64,000 nt of DNA from positions 12,533,899-12,597,898 of the forward strand of contig OZ024789.1 of assembly GCA_964017065.1 (NCBI GenBank), in the 5' to 3' direction. Under the pieces are notes generated by a model. The model was not told the DNA's origin and ran no database searches. It saw only the letters and a program-made list of their open reading frames with translations. Below, one piece after another: positions 48,876 through 59,685 of the stretch; position 1 is the first letter of the stretch, and the number at the start of each line of letters is the position of its first letter. Position numbers and translations under genes: made by a program. This DNA is from Haliclona indistincta (taxonomy: Eukaryota; Porifera; Demospongiae; Haplosclerida; Chalinidae).

Positions 48876-49193
48876 AGAAAACGAAGATGACGAAACTCGA
48901 TTTTCACCGTTTCCAGGTTCGTCACTTTAGTAACAATCTCGAGCAATCTCCTTGCTACTGTAAGATGGGGCAACGCCTGATAGCAGATTTAAGTGTCTTT
49001 GGACGTATGAAATTCATCACCAGGCGAAATATCAGCGTTTGAACGCTAATACATTGTATGTAGCCGCCATCTTGTTTTCTCGTTCAACCCTACATAGGGA
49101 GACACTACCGTGTCTCCCTAATACATTGTATGTAGCCGCCATCTTGTTTTCTCGTTCAACCCTACATAGGGAGGCACTACCGTGCCTCCCTAA
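45426..49193 (+). mobile_element. Three-unit head-to-tail array of HINE/Helitron-like repeat
   Basis: Units about 45426-46603, 46604-47828 and 47829-49122, plus a repeated 71-bp 3' end (49123-49193). Each has the foldback half, then TGTCCTTTTTTC, GAGCCCCGCCCACA, GGTCACGTGCG, GAAAG tract and GCCGCCATCTTGTTTTC, ending CCTCCCTAA. The first unit lacks the final ~60 bp. The flanks join as GTTGTTCTA/TAATCCCAGC, which is the uninterrupted sequence at 25152-25175; there is no target duplication. Confidence 0.8.
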
Positions 49194-49457
49194 TAATCCC
49201 AGCTCTGATATTTTTGTGTTAGGTTAAATTTTCCTGGACATAGCTACATGGTTCATCTATGCAATAAGAAAGCTTTCTCATGATCAACAAGCCGTATGTC
49301 AATACTATGTGACACATGATCATAATGAGTCTTGGCGTAAAAAGTGATGAAAGAGCGAATTCAGATTAATCATGAGAATGTGAATTGTCTGTTTCAGCAG
49401 TGTTTTTAGCCCAGGAAGACAATCATGTCTTGTAACTATACAATCAGGAGTTGTCGT

Positions 49458-49604
49458 GTTGAACAAGATTTTTGACTAGGTGAAACAATAGGCTGGCCCA
49501 GTGAAGAACAACATTCCGTCTCATTCTAGAAACATCCGTAAAGTGTTCATGACAATAGAGACAGTCAAGCCCCATGGAGGAACTATAGGACTGCAGTCTA
49601 TAAG
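49458..49604 (+). promoter_or_regulatory. Promoter of propeller 7
   Basis: Module 49458-49500 (GGCTGGCCCA) and TATA at 49599-49604, where the usual TATATAAG is CTATAAG; possibly weaker. Confidence 0.6.
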
Positions 49605-49647
49605 AGATGTCACTGTGGGACTGGTTCACAATCAGATTCTTAACAAT

Positions 49648-50499
49648 ATGTCAAGTATGAAACTCCTCCCCTTGCTGGCGGTGGTTATCGTTCTAACCAC
49701 ACAAGCCTTTGCCTGCAACTATGACAGAATCAATCGTGATCCAAATTATGCCGAGATCAGCAAGCCAAAGCGTGTTATCAGTGTCACTAGACCCCAAGGC
49801 ATCTGTGTCGCTCCCAACGGTGACTTTGCTGTCGTGTCTAATCCGAAGGCGTATACTGTTAAGGTTCAAATCTACTATAGCTGTGGAAAATTGATGAAGG
49901 CTATTGATTTCACCAAAGCTGGTTTTGGTACCGACTGCACATTCACAAGCAGCCATCTCTACATTGTCGAGTCCGGTTATGGGAAAGTCCGCAAGCTGTC
50001 TATGACTGGAGAATTAGTTAAAGTATTTCATAGTCGTCTCTATTATCATGTGACTTGGTGCAAAAATGAGCTGTTCTTCACTACTGGTGGGAGATCTAGA
50101 GATAATGTTGTAGTGCTTGATGGCAATGGTAAAGAGCTACGTACCTTTAAAATTCCAGATAATCTCCGTGGAATCCTAGTGGGTATAGACGGTTACTTGT
50201 ATATCAGTACCGTTGGTAGCAATTCCCGACGAGTGCATAAATACACTAAACAAGGGAAGCAAGTCGGTGTTACAAGATACAATTTCTATCCGGATGGTAT
50301 AGCCATGGACAGTGCGGGTAATCTTATTATTGCTCATCACACTGGAGGGAAGGTAGATGTCTACAGCCCATGTGGAGGCCTGATCAAGACCATTCAAGTC
50401 GGCATAATAAGAAAGGGACGACTACGAGATGTTGAGATCGGTAACGATGGAACAGTGATCGTTGCTGACCAAGCTGAAAACAAGGTCTTTCTATTTTAA
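49648..50499 (+). CDS. Secreted NHL-type beta-propeller, gene 7 (intact, most divergent)
   Basis: 283 aa, single exon. Signal peptide MSSMKLLPLLAVVIVLTTQA, then CNYDRINRDPNYAEISKP. All six blades are present, with longer loops: NPKAYTVKV in blade 1, GGRSRDNVVVLDG in blade 3, TVGSNSRRVHKY in blade 4 and GIIRKGRLRD before blade 6. The VCDG cysteine is leucine here (VVVLDG), as it is lost in gene 6; the TSCKN position reads TWCKN. The terminal residue is F, not Y. Divergence is concentrated in loops while strands stay fixed. An upstream in-frame ATG at 49501 precedes the TATA box and is not used. Its 3' flank is split at about 50668 by the gypsy/LINE insertion and resumes at 55247. Confidence 0.8.
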   Translation: MSSMKLLPLLAVVIVLTTQAFACNYDRINRDPNYAEISKPKRVISVTRPQGICVAPNGDFAVVSNPKAYTVKVQIYYSCGKLMKAIDFTKAGFGTDCTFTSSHLYIVESGYGKVRKLSMTGELVKVFHSRLYYHVTWCKNELFFTTGGRSRDNVVVLDGNGKELRTFKIPDNLRGILVGIDGYLYISTVGSNSRRVHKYTKQGKQVGVTRYNFYPDGIAMDSAGNLIIAHHTGGKVDVYSPCGGLIKTIQVGIIRKGRLRDVEIGNDGTVIVADQAENKVFLF

Positions 50500-50829
50500 C
50501 CAGCAACAAACAGAGACTATAATGAGCCATTGATAGTTCATTCATTAGAGACTATAGTGCATGTTATGTGTTGTACATCATTATTAATGTGTGCTCATTA
50601 ATGCTGGTGTTTATTCATAGTTCTTTCAAACCAAAATCAACACAAACTGCACGATTCACTCAATATAGTCTTTTTCATTTCAAAATGTGTGAAATGATAA
50701 ACAACTGTAGCAGTAGCCGTGGCAAAATATATCTTATTCAAAAGCAGCAAGACAATGACAATATTATGACGGCAGAAACAAGTGTCATTGTCCAGTGACC
50801 ATGCATGGCTCCTGACAGTCTGGGTCAGG

Positions 50830-53800
50830 GTTGCCCACATCTCCTTTCCTCAGAGAGAGAGCTCGTGATCGAGAACTAGTCACGGCTGGACTGCCAGGAT
50901 TCAGCTTGTATCTTGATGTCTTCATAGTTGGTTCAGGTATGCTTGAACTCTGTTCTTTAGAATGTGGTAATTCGACTAGATGATGACGATTTCGTCTCAC
51001 ATGCAGTACCAGATGAAGTGTCGACAAGGTATGATCATGGAGCATTAGCAGGACTTGACACAACGCCAGGCTCTCGACGATTTTGAAACTCAACCATCAC
51101 TGGAGTGTCTTCTGGTAGATCAGGGAGTGGAGTTACCCGATGTCTCTTAATTGTCAGTTACCAATGATTCTGGAACACCGAACGAGGCAAATATCTGTGT
51201 GCCTCGATCCACTTAGAGTGAGCATCGATTACAATGAGTATCATGCTCCGTTGTACTGGTCCTGCAAAGTCAGCATGTAATCTTGACCACGGTCTAGTAG
51301 GCCATATCCATGGGTGTAATGGAGCAGTAGGTGGTCCATCTGCTTCATGTGTGTAGTACCTGGATGAGCTTCATGAAGTTCATCCAACACAGCATTTTGA
51401 CCAGCTTTAGGTACCAGCACTCGGCATCACCACAGTAGACGACCATCAGGATTAGACAGTTCCAGTCGCTTATGCCAATATGGTTGCAGCTCCTCTTGTA
51501 TTGAGCCTGTGGGCTATCCTTGTTGTACACAGCGCAAGACACGAGACAGAACTGGATCTTTCCTTGTCCACTTTCTGATATGATCAGCGGTGACAGGAGA
51601 ACTCTGGAGTTGTTCAAATAGTAGAACTGTCTCGGCTGGTTGAGGAGTTGGTTCTGGATTTCTCTGTGGAAAAGGAAGTCGGCTGAGTGCATCTGCTTTA
51701 TTGTGAGTTGAGCCCTTTTTGTACTCAAGCTTGTAGTCATACACAGCGAGTGTCAAAGCCCATCTTTAAATACGAGCAGAGAAATTATAATGGAATCGTC
51801 TTTTTTAGCTTGTTCTTTGAGAACAATGCTGTCAGTGGTTTATGGTCTGTAACCATAGTGAACGATCTGCCAGACAGGTAGTTGTGGAAGGTCTTGACAG
51901 CGACATGACAGTGCAATAGAGTCCCTCTTTCTCTATTTGAGAGTACTTGCGCTCTGCAGGAGTGAGTGTTCGTGAGTGATAGCCAATCTGTCTTTCTTGT
52001 CCATCGGGAAATCGATGTGATAGAACTACTCTGAGACCATAGTCTGATGCTTCGTAAGCTAGAACCAGTTCATGTTCTGGTGAATAGTGAACGAGCTCTT
52101 TAGAGGATAACAGTAGCTCCTTGGTTGCTTGGAAGGCTTCTTGTTCTTTAGAACACCACCTCCATTTGGTAGATGATCTGAGAAGGAAATACAAAGGGTT
52201 AAACAAGGTTGCTAAGTTGGGCATGAACTTGCTGTATAGTAGTTGATCAAACCAAAGTAGGCTTTTAGCTGTTGGATATTCTTAAGAGCAGGAGCATCTT
52301 GAACAGCTTTCAGTTTGTCATCAGTAGGATGAAGACCTTCTTTGTCGATCTTATGACCAAGGTAGGTGACGCGGATAGAGCTAGGAAAGTGCACTTGCTT
52401 TTGTTCATCAGCAGACCATGCTTCTCGAGTTGGTCCAGGACTCTCTCAAGTGTTGCAAGATGTTCTGCATCAGTACAGCATCTGGTAATCAGAATGTTGT
52501 CCAGGTAGACCACAACTGAGGGTATACGTCCTTCAACAGATGTTCCATCACGCTTTAAAATATTACTGGTGCTGATGAGATCCCAAACGGCAACAGGCTG
52601 TAACGAAACAGATCTCGATGAGTGTTGATCACCACCAGCTTCTTGGAATCTTCATCCAGCTGTAGTTGTTGGTAGGCTTGACTCAAATCGATTTTCGTGA
52701 AACTTTGACCTCCTTGCAGTTTAACAAACAAGTCCTCTACCTTAGGTATTGGATAACGATCCAGTTGAATGGCTTGATTGACTGTGACTGAGAAATCTCT
52801 GCAGATCAGTACAATGATGGTCTTAATGTGCTCCATGTTGCACGTTAACCCTTTAACCCCTAATGACGCCTTTAGGCATCATAATTAGTACCACCTACAT
52901 TGGACATCATAAATAGTGTGTAGAGTGCCTCAGAAAGCTCAAATTAAGCCAAAGTGTAGAATGGGAATTTTCCTAAAAAAACATAATTGTTTCTCGCGCT
53001 TATTCAACTAAAACATTACTCTGACCGAGGATTGACATAGGTTTGTTTCCCGTAGGGCGGGACCGAAAGGCACCAAGCGCTGCGGTGAATTTTTGCATAT
53101 TTGTGGCTTCAGGGTGCCCGGAAATGCACACTTTGCATTGATCATGGTCTAAACTGTCCTGTTTGCTCACCTGGACACCACTAGATTTTTGTATCAATCA
53201 CCATGGCTAGACGAAGACCAAAATCAGCTGAAAAATGACGAGGCCGCAACACTTAAGTTGCTTCAGTTCTGAAGTGGGAGTGGCCAACTTGGAGTTTAGC
53301 ACATGGTCGTAAAATTTGATATGGCAGGAGAAAAGGGTGCTAGTTTGGAACAGCTAGCGTACGGGATGGTGGAGAAAATTGCAAGACAAACTACCAGTTT
53401 AGAGTAGGTCAAAATTTGGACGAAATAATTCAGCAATTAAAGGGTTAACTTGTACTGTTCCAGCGATGTCCAGCATCTTTCCCATGTAAGTTCTTAGTTT
53501 CCTGGTTGTAGGTTGTAGAGCTTTCTCAGGCCAATGGCGATGAAATGTTGCTGCAGACATAATATACAAAGAGGCTCCCGTGTCCAGCTCCAAGGAAATT
53601 GGTACTGCATCAATGTGGACATCGATTCACCATGAATGGTTGGGAACGACCAAGGACTGAGTCCAAGGCAAACAAGTCGTATTCTCCAGCATCACAGTTC
53701 TTATCTTCTAGTCCTGACGAACTTGACTGACGGGCCATGCGGAATTGATTTTGCACGACAGGCAAATTAATCTTGATGTGTCCAATACATCCACACTTGT

Positions 53801-54160
53801 GACATTTAGCCGTCTTGAAACGACAATTGGCTGCTGAATGGTTGCTCTTCCCGCACCGATAGCTTGCGACGGTTGAGCTTTCGGTGCATCTTGTCTTTTT
53901 GGCTTCGACAATTATTTTGTGCATTGTGATTGCTGTACAGAAATACTGTATACATGTATCAGCAGTTGCTGTGTTTGTGGAATGGTGGATAGTCGTGTTT
54001 GTGGATATAGTGTCATTCCACCAAGGCATCTGCACCTTAGGTGCTTCATTATAGAATCTGTTATCTTGTTCGCTGTAAAGAGGTCTAGGCATTTACCATA
54101 CTCAGTGCTGCCATTCTTCTTTCCCTGAGTCGAATTCCGAGATGCTGCCCAAGAGTGGCG
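50830..54160 (-). mobile_element. Ty3/gypsy LTR retrotransposon, internal region, degraded
   Basis: Minus strand, 5' to 3': gag knuckles CYRCGKSNHSAANC and CHKCGCIGH (about 53870-53790); protease MELDTGASLYIMSAATFHRH (53593 on); reverse transcriptase LDRYPIPKVEDLF, FTKIDLSQAYQQL and YLDN in place of YLDD (52780-52495); GHKIDKEGLHP; RNase H-type CSKEQEAFQATKELL and YHSRTLTPAERKYSQIEKEG (52150-51930); linker KGSTHNKADALSRLPF; integrase remnant ...MILIVIDAHSKWIEAH (about 51250-51200). Frameshifts throughout, and the sequence between protease and RT is missing. No 3' LTR was found. Confidence 0.85.
52849..53444. mobile_element. piggyBac-type MITE inside the gypsy element
   Basis: CCCTTTAA ... 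TTAAAGGG ends flanked by TTAA on both sides (52845-52848, 53445-53448), the piggyBac signature. 596 bp, no transposase. Confidence 0.85.
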
Positions 54161-54162
54161 TA

Positions 54163-54761
54163 CAGTGTTCCACACGAAGAGAGGGAATCATTGTTTTTTT
54201 GACATTTTGCTTGATTTCTCTAGAATCATGTGTCCTAGAGTTATGATTTATATATCATTTTGATCCTCTATCCTTACTGAATCTTATGCTTTATATGGCT
54301 TCTTGTCAGATGACACTCACGTGATAGAAATGTGAAAGACATGCAGCCATTTTATAAAAAAACACGTTAGGGAACGAATCTCAGGGACTAGTGGTTGTTA
54401 AGCTCTGCTATCGCTGCATTGAAGCTTTCACCTCGGATGCTTATCTGTTGGCAGCGGGATTGGTCCCAATCAGTGCTACATCGGCGGCAGAGAGCAAAAG
54501 TTGACCGTTCACAACAAGCCAAACGTTAGAGACAGGAATTCCAGTTCTACTGGTAGTTATGCTCTAAATTTTCATGACTGCAATGCTAAAACATTAATCA
54601 TAATAGTAGATCTCACCTAGCATCTCTAGAAGCATATACAGCAACTAGCGCGACTTAGCTCTTCGCTGAGAAAGCAGGTTTTTGGCGGCCATTTTGTTAG
54701 GTACGATGTATTGTTGCTATTGACGTGACGTCATTCCTCACTCTCTTCGAGTGGAACACTG
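54163..54761. mobile_element. 599-bp MITE with TA duplication
   Basis: CAGTGTTCCACACGAAGAGAG / complement at the ends; TA at 54161-54162 and 54762-54763. Sits between gag and the presumed 5' LTR of the gypsy element. Confidence 0.8.
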
Positions 54762-54796
54762 TAACCATGGTATATCCATGTCGCCAGTGTTGTGAC

Positions 54797-54927
54797 TCGT
54801 GCTATTAGTCACTGAACTATTTGGGGCTCAAAACTCAACTCTCTTATTTTGCATTTACAGCAATTATATAGACTGTATCATAGTAGTCTAATGGTCTAGC
54901 ATATTGTCTAGTAACAGTCATGTAACA
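54797..54927 (-). repeat. Possible 5' LTR end and primer-binding site of gypsy
   Basis: On the minus strand TGTTACATGAC...GTCACAACA is followed by CTGGCGACATGG, a TGGCGAC-type primer-binding site usual for gypsy elements. LTR limits are a guess because no second LTR was found. Confidence 0.4.
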
Positions 54928-54929
54928 GA

Positions 54930-55247
54930 ATCATGTAAGGTCATGACAAGCACCATACTCGAGGATTGGTCTAACCAGCATTTTGTATAACATTAGCAAA
55001 TTAATTGGAAGAAGAACAAAAACGATAAAATGTCTGTATAAGACCAAGTAATCTTTTTGTCTTCGTTCTAGAATTTTGGTTATGAACAGTCCATGAGAGG
55101 TGGTTTGAAAGTTAGACCAAGGTGTTTGTAGGAGAAAACTCTATCAAGAATGGTGTCATCAACTTGAATATGGAGTAAGGAGTCGAAGTATGATTGAGGA
55201 CGAAGAGAGAAGATCATGTATTTAGTTTTTTGAGGTTGAAGCATTAA
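54930..55247 (-). mobile_element. LINE reverse transcriptase fragment (minus)
   Basis: LMLQPQKTKYMIFSLRPQSY...DDTILDRVFSYKHLGLTFKP, then (shifted) a LLGLIQT...LEYGACHD segment: the post-catalytic part of a LINE RT. Different from the 21-kb LINE in sequence. Confidence 0.65.
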
Positions 55248-55369
55248 TTTTGATACTTTATTTTAATATTGACACCCAGGACCTAATTTACAAATCAAAA
55301 TTACTTTGTTGGCTGGTTACATTGTATGTGTTGTAGAATTGCACTCTAAAAGATAATTTTAAATTGCGA

Positions 55370-55690
55370 GGGTACGTGCTATTTAGTGCCTCCCTTCTGA
55401 TAATATAAAGAACGCTGCAGCCCATTCCGCATGCAACAACAGACCGAACCACGGCTGCTGTACAGACTACTAGCAGCAGCACTACTAACACTACTCGAGT
55501 CGTTTATCATGGCCACACCACGTGGAGGAGCGAACACACAGCAACGATGTCTGCGCATAGGAGACACCATCTTGCTGTACGTGCGCGACAGACGAGGTCA
55601 GGCTACGTCTATTCAGAGCTGTCTGGGTCAGTAACACACCTGTAGCTACTCTAGACTCGTTGTTAGTGTGTGCATGCATGATCATGGATT
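55370..55690 (+). pseudogene. IP3-receptor-like 5' exon fragment, copy 4
   Basis: ATG 55509, MATPRGGANTQQRCLRIGDT, LLYVRDRRG, then a 4-bp insertion (GGTCAGGCT) shifts the frame before YVYSELSG. Only exon 1 remains. It is the displaced downstream part of the propeller 7 unit. Confidence 0.6.
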
Positions 55691-55789
55691 AAATACCTTC
55701 TTTCCGGATCATGGATTAAATACCTTTAAATACCTTATTAAATACCACTACACTATACACTGCCATGCCATCAGTGCAGCTAATAAAAT

Positions 55790-55941
55790 TTCACGTAGCA
55801 CGTTTGCATGTCGAAGATAGCCATAAAATCGCTGAAATAACGCCCCTTATGAATAATTATTAATTAGCAAAATTTTCCGGCTTGCTCCGCTCGCCTACAT
55901 CTTGGGCCCCCCTGCTCAAAAAATCTTCCTACGCCACTGCT
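55790..55941. mobile_element. Right-half fragment of the 35.2-kb MITE family
   Basis: TTATGAATAATTATTAATTAGCAAAATTTT...AATCTTCCTACGCCACTG resembles 35500-35591; it truncates FGD intron 6 of the third copy. Confidence 0.6.
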
Positions 55942-56065
55942 CCATCGTGTGAATAAAGACAACAGTGACCGAACACATTAGTGCTTGCATGTACAACAAG
56001 GGGCGGTGATGGCGGTCAACACATTTCACTTCAGCATTGTAGAAATCACTGTAAAACTTGAGTGT

Positions 56066-56140
56066 CATTATTGGCCATTGTACCATTGTCTTTATTGACC
56101 ATTGTACCATTGTCTTTATTGACCATTGTACCCTTGTCTC
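56066..56140 (+). repeat. 24-bp minisatellite, about three units
   Basis: Same unit as 9275-9466. Confidence 0.8.
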
Positions 56141-56144
56141 ACAG

Positions 56145-56597
56145 GATATCAAAGCTATCCAAACCATTCCTCTTCCAGGATACAAGATCGAGACGGTACG
56201 TATTTACCTGCTCTTTCTAGCTTACTGATCCCTCCTCTGTCTCTCTCTCAGGACAAGTTGTCATGCATCATCAGCCTCATCCATCCTTCATCCAAGAAAA
56301 AGAAGTACAATGTGACCTTCAAATCAGACAGCGTTGATGAATATGAAGCGTGAGTGCCTCACACCATCACTTAGCTCCTCCCACTCACACACTCACTCTC
56401 TCCATCACAGTTGGATCGATACACTGGGCAAGGCTACCCGACTGGAGATCCCAGAGCCTGTCAAGCGAGACGGACCGCATCTTCTCCCTCCAATGCCAGT
56501 TACCAATGACAGACTTCGCTCCAAGAGCTTATGCCTACTTGACGAGGAAGACGAACAAGTAGAAGAGAAATCAAAGGAATTTGAGAATTCTATTTAG
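56145..56597 (+). pseudogene. FGD tail duplicate (exons 7-9)
   Basis: Exons 56145-56195, 56252-56349, 56411-56597 with intact splice sites and open frames (changes T to I in SCIISLIH, D to G in WIDTLGKA). Everything upstream of intron 6 is missing, so it has no start, FYVE or complete PH domain. Its sequence resembles the 9.5-kb copy more than the parent (CGAGACGGTACGTA, short TC tract), so it derives from that copy or a common intermediate. Confidence 0.85.
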
Positions 56598-56986
56598 TTT
56601 GGAACGGACTCATAATATTGTTTGTACATGTCTCTTAGGGTGGAGTCTTGGGGTGTGGTTTAGTGGATGTGTGCACTGTTATTATCTAAACTTATCGATC
56701 AATTTTATTAAGAAACAGATCCAGTGCTATACGTAATTTCAAACTAAATGTTTTGATCACAAGAGTGTTTCTATAGATAGTTTCGTGGCAAAGGTGTGAT
56801 GGAATGTTCGCGGCTAATATCGACCCAAAAGTGCGGAAATGACGTCAGAATTATGACGTCGCGTGACACGCATCAATTGGCTGGAGGGATAGATTTGTAC
56901 AGCGCGGTACAGCGTTCAGTGGAAAACGTGCGTTTCTTCAGTGCTGACCAACTTCCATCGGTTAGCCTTATAAAGAGTCGAATATA

Positions 56987-57202
56987 GTGAACAATTGCTG
57001 CGTTTTTGGATGCTCTAGTTCGGCAAAGAAAGGCTGTATGGTAAGTTTTTTCCGCTTTCCTTTTCACAATCGAGCCAGGGTAGAACTGTGGATAAATGCT
57101 GTACGTCGAGCAGTGTGGAAACCTCGACGTTACTCAATAATCTGCAGCTTAAACTTTATAGAAAGTAATTTTTTAACTTTGAAATACAATTTTGCAGGCT
57201 AA
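56987..57202 (+). CDS. THAP domain exon, left arm
   Basis: MNNCCVFGCSSSAKKGCMVS, FFRFP, W-x(n)-W-K-P-R-R-Y, ICSLNF. THAP fingers are C-x2-4-C ... C-x2-H DNA-binding modules; the spacing and FFRFP/W/P residues fit, but the final zinc histidine (CSxHF) is N here, so zinc binding is doubtful. It ends at YNFAG-stop without further domains. Transposon-derived. Confidence 0.6.
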   Translation: MNNCCVFGCSSSAKKGCMVSFFRFPFHNRARVELWINAVRRAVWKPRRYSIICSLNFIESNFLTLKYNFAG

Positions 57203-57601
57203 TAGACTGGGTAAGCCCCAACATGATTCTAGTCACCCTGACTATGTACCAAGTGGGTTTTCTACCGCTTACAAGAAGGCTATACACAAGGAACAGGGTC
57301 TGATTTAATAGACTGTTTAATATAAGCATAGATGATACTTGTACTGTATCATCTATGATAGAAGGGTGATACGATGTGACCAAGCAGCTAAATCACTCTA
57401 AAACAGTGCAATCATCTATGGTGCAATGAAGAGCAAGAAGACGCAAAGAACAGCAGGGACCAGTGGTTGACCAGCAGATTGACGAAGAGCAGGATGAACC
57501 AGTAGTAGTTGAGCAGCAGATTGACGAAGAGCAAGATGAAACAGTAGTAGTTGAGCAGCAGATTGACGAAGAGCAAGATGAACCAACGAAAATACAGTCT
57601 A

Positions 57602-57808
57602 TTAGCCTTCAAAATTGTATTTTAAAGTACCTTCTATAAAGTTTAAGCTGCATATTCTTGAGTAACGTCGAGGTTTCCACACTGCTCGACGTACAGCATT
57701 TATCCACAGTTCTACCCTGGCTTGATTGTGAAATGGAAAGCGGAAAAAACGTACTACACAGCCTTTCTTTGCCGAACTAGAGCATCCAAAAACGCAGCAA
57801 TAGGCCAT
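57602..57808 (-). CDS. THAP domain exon, right arm (inverted)
   Basis: Near-identical inverted copy (MAYCCVFGCSSSAKKGCVVR) with the same H-to-N change at CSLNF and a 6-residue deletion after FIE. Its first codons are altered by the nested element at 57801. A shared lesion in both arms means the inverted duplication came after the histidine was lost. Confidence 0.6.
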   Translation of the reverse strand: MAYCCVFGCSSSAKKGCVVRFFRFPFHNQARVELWINAVRRAVWKPRRYSRICSLNFIEGTLKYNFEG

Positions 57809-58554
57809 TCCCTTTAAGAGCCTAAAGAATTTAATTAGCGATATTGGCTAGCGTAATTGGCTTCCAGGCTAGCTGGGGTGTGAGATGATTACGTAAGCGC
57901 TAAGATTAATACACGAATTTATATGGGGCTTATGGGAGAGATCGCGATACTTTCGACATCATTGTAGTGCTCTCCGTAAACTTGACAACCGCGTGGTCTT
58001 GCTGCTTGGGTTCCTCTACCTTCGCTCTGTCGAGCGCAAAAGACTGCGCGTGCACTGGCAGCAACGTTTTGGAGAAACAGGCGCGCAAAGAAGGCCTACT
58101 CGCACTATAGATCAAGCTTACAAAGGACTCAGTCTCCACAGTTCAAGTAACCACAGGCAGAAGTACCTGCACGCAGTATACTCTTACAGTATCCAGCTTT
58201 ACAAAATTGTTTCTCTCCAGAAAAATGCTCAACAAGCTTGCCATACTTAGAGTAACTTGGGCTTGTTTGCGCGCCCGTTTCTCCAAAACGATGTTGCCAA
58301 TGCACGCGTAGTCTTTTGCGTTCGACAGAGCGAAGGTAGAGGATCCCAAGCAGCAAGACCACGCGGTTGTCAAGTTTACGGAGAGCACTACAAAGATGTC
58401 GAAAGTATCGCGATCTCTCCCATAAGCCCCATATAAATTCGTGTATTAATGTTAGCGCTTACGTAATCATCTCACACCCCAGTGCTGTGGCCAGCAGAGC
58501 GGTGTGCCCACGCATACATTCCACGCATACTTTGCTCTTACTGGGAATGGCCTA
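57801..58554. mobile_element. Nested foldback in the right arm
   Basis: TAGGCCATTCCC / GGGAATGGCCTA ends; internal arms of about 250 bp (AAACTTGACAACCGCGTGGT and complement) meet near 58200. It splits the string that reads GAACAATTGCTGCG in the left arm. Confidence 0.75.
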
Positions 58555-59067
58555 TTGTTCTCTATATTCGACCCTTTATAAGGCTAACCGATGGAAGTTG
58601 GTCAGCATTGAAGAAACGCACGTTTTCCACTGAACTCTGTACCGTGCTGTACAAATCTATCCCTCCAGCCAATAATTTATTGATGCGTGTCACACGACGT
58701 CATAATTCTGACGTCATTTCCGCACTTTTGGGTCGATATTAGCCGCGAACATTCCATCACACCTTTGCCACGAAACTATCTATAACTTTAGATTACTATC
58801 ATCCCTTGCTATCATTCACTATTGTATTGTGTCTCATTAAAACACTTTAAATCTTGATCTTATGATGAACTTGCTAATCTCTGAACAGTATTGAATCTCG
58901 GAATAAAAAATATATTTAATGTTGATTTACATTTTTTTGATGAAGATAATAGCACCTTCGTGCACAATAAGTATCTAGACTTGTATTGCATGGAAAAACT
59001 ATTTCATTAATTTGGGATTGCCCTGTACTACATATTTGAAATGTCTTGGAATGTATCATTTTGTCAT

Positions 59068-59110
59068 GTTGAACAAGATGCTTGATTCAGTAAAACGATA
59101 GGTTGGTCCA
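59068..59110 (+). promoter_or_regulatory. Shared upstream module, family B relic 4
   Basis: GTTGAACAAGATGCTTG...AAACGATAGGTTGGTCC; a TATAAAAA follows at about 59280. Confidence 0.55.
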
Positions 59111-59357
59111 TATGAAAACATCCTACATTGTCTGGAACTACACACCCCCACACACAGCACTGTGCCCGTGACATCGTGTACCAGTCAAGCCCATGCATGT
59201 ATGCAGAGAGAAGACTCACAATCGATATCTTCAATTCAAAAAATTAATATTGTATTTAATTATCTCAGCTATTGGTCAGTATAAAAATATATAACTAGAT
59301 TATCATCTGGTAACCACACCCCTACATGCTGTATGACACTCATCTCTCTCGCTATAG

Positions 59358-59685
59358 CCTCCAGTACCAGATGGTAGATGCTGCTACTGATCTGAACAAA
59401 GCAGCTAAAGACGTCTATAGTGTCATCTGGAATAGTGTCATGCCCATGTGCCGAGTGTTCACTGGAGAAGAAGATGGATTCAGAAAGGGCCATCCTATTA
59501 TTGAGGCTGGTGATTCTGGAAACAACCTAAAATGTTTAAAAACCTGTCTATACAGTTTTGTTATAGAAGGCTGTGGAGCCGGCACCCAGTGTATGCCAGC
59601 ATATGGTGCATGCTGCCCAGGACTGACGTACTTGCTCTTCTTAAACTCAGCAACAGCTGCAATACGACATGATGTAGTAGAATAG
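59358..59685 (+). pseudogene. Family B short form, open frame but no signal exon
   Basis: From the exon 2 acceptor the frame reads CLQYQMVDAATDLNKAAKDV, then SVMPMCRVFTGEEDGFRKGH, IIEAGDSGNNLKCLKTCLYS and CGAGTQCMPAYGACCPG, open to 59685 with ten cysteines. Compared with the 11417 gene it lacks the ~95-residue centre, has more cysteines, and runs past the usual stop through a small insertion. Only the last bases of exon 1 (TATCATCTG/GTAACC) are present, with no ATG or signal peptide, so I call it a relic. The short form may nevertheless reflect a real second subfamily. Confidence 0.6.

Larger units (their letters stand above)
56776..58780. mobile_element. THAP-encoding long foldback transposon
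   Basis: Ends GATAGTTTCGTGGCAAAGGT / complement, with TATA on both sides (56772-56775, 58781-58784) where the other FGD flanks have a single TATA (10108). The arms (about 430 bp) each contain a THAP exon in opposite orientation. The loop (57206-57600) has three in-frame 39-bp repeats (VVVEQQIDEEQDE). The right arm is itself split by a second foldback at 57801-58554. The catalytic domain of a P/Kolobok-type transposase is absent. Confidence 0.8.
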
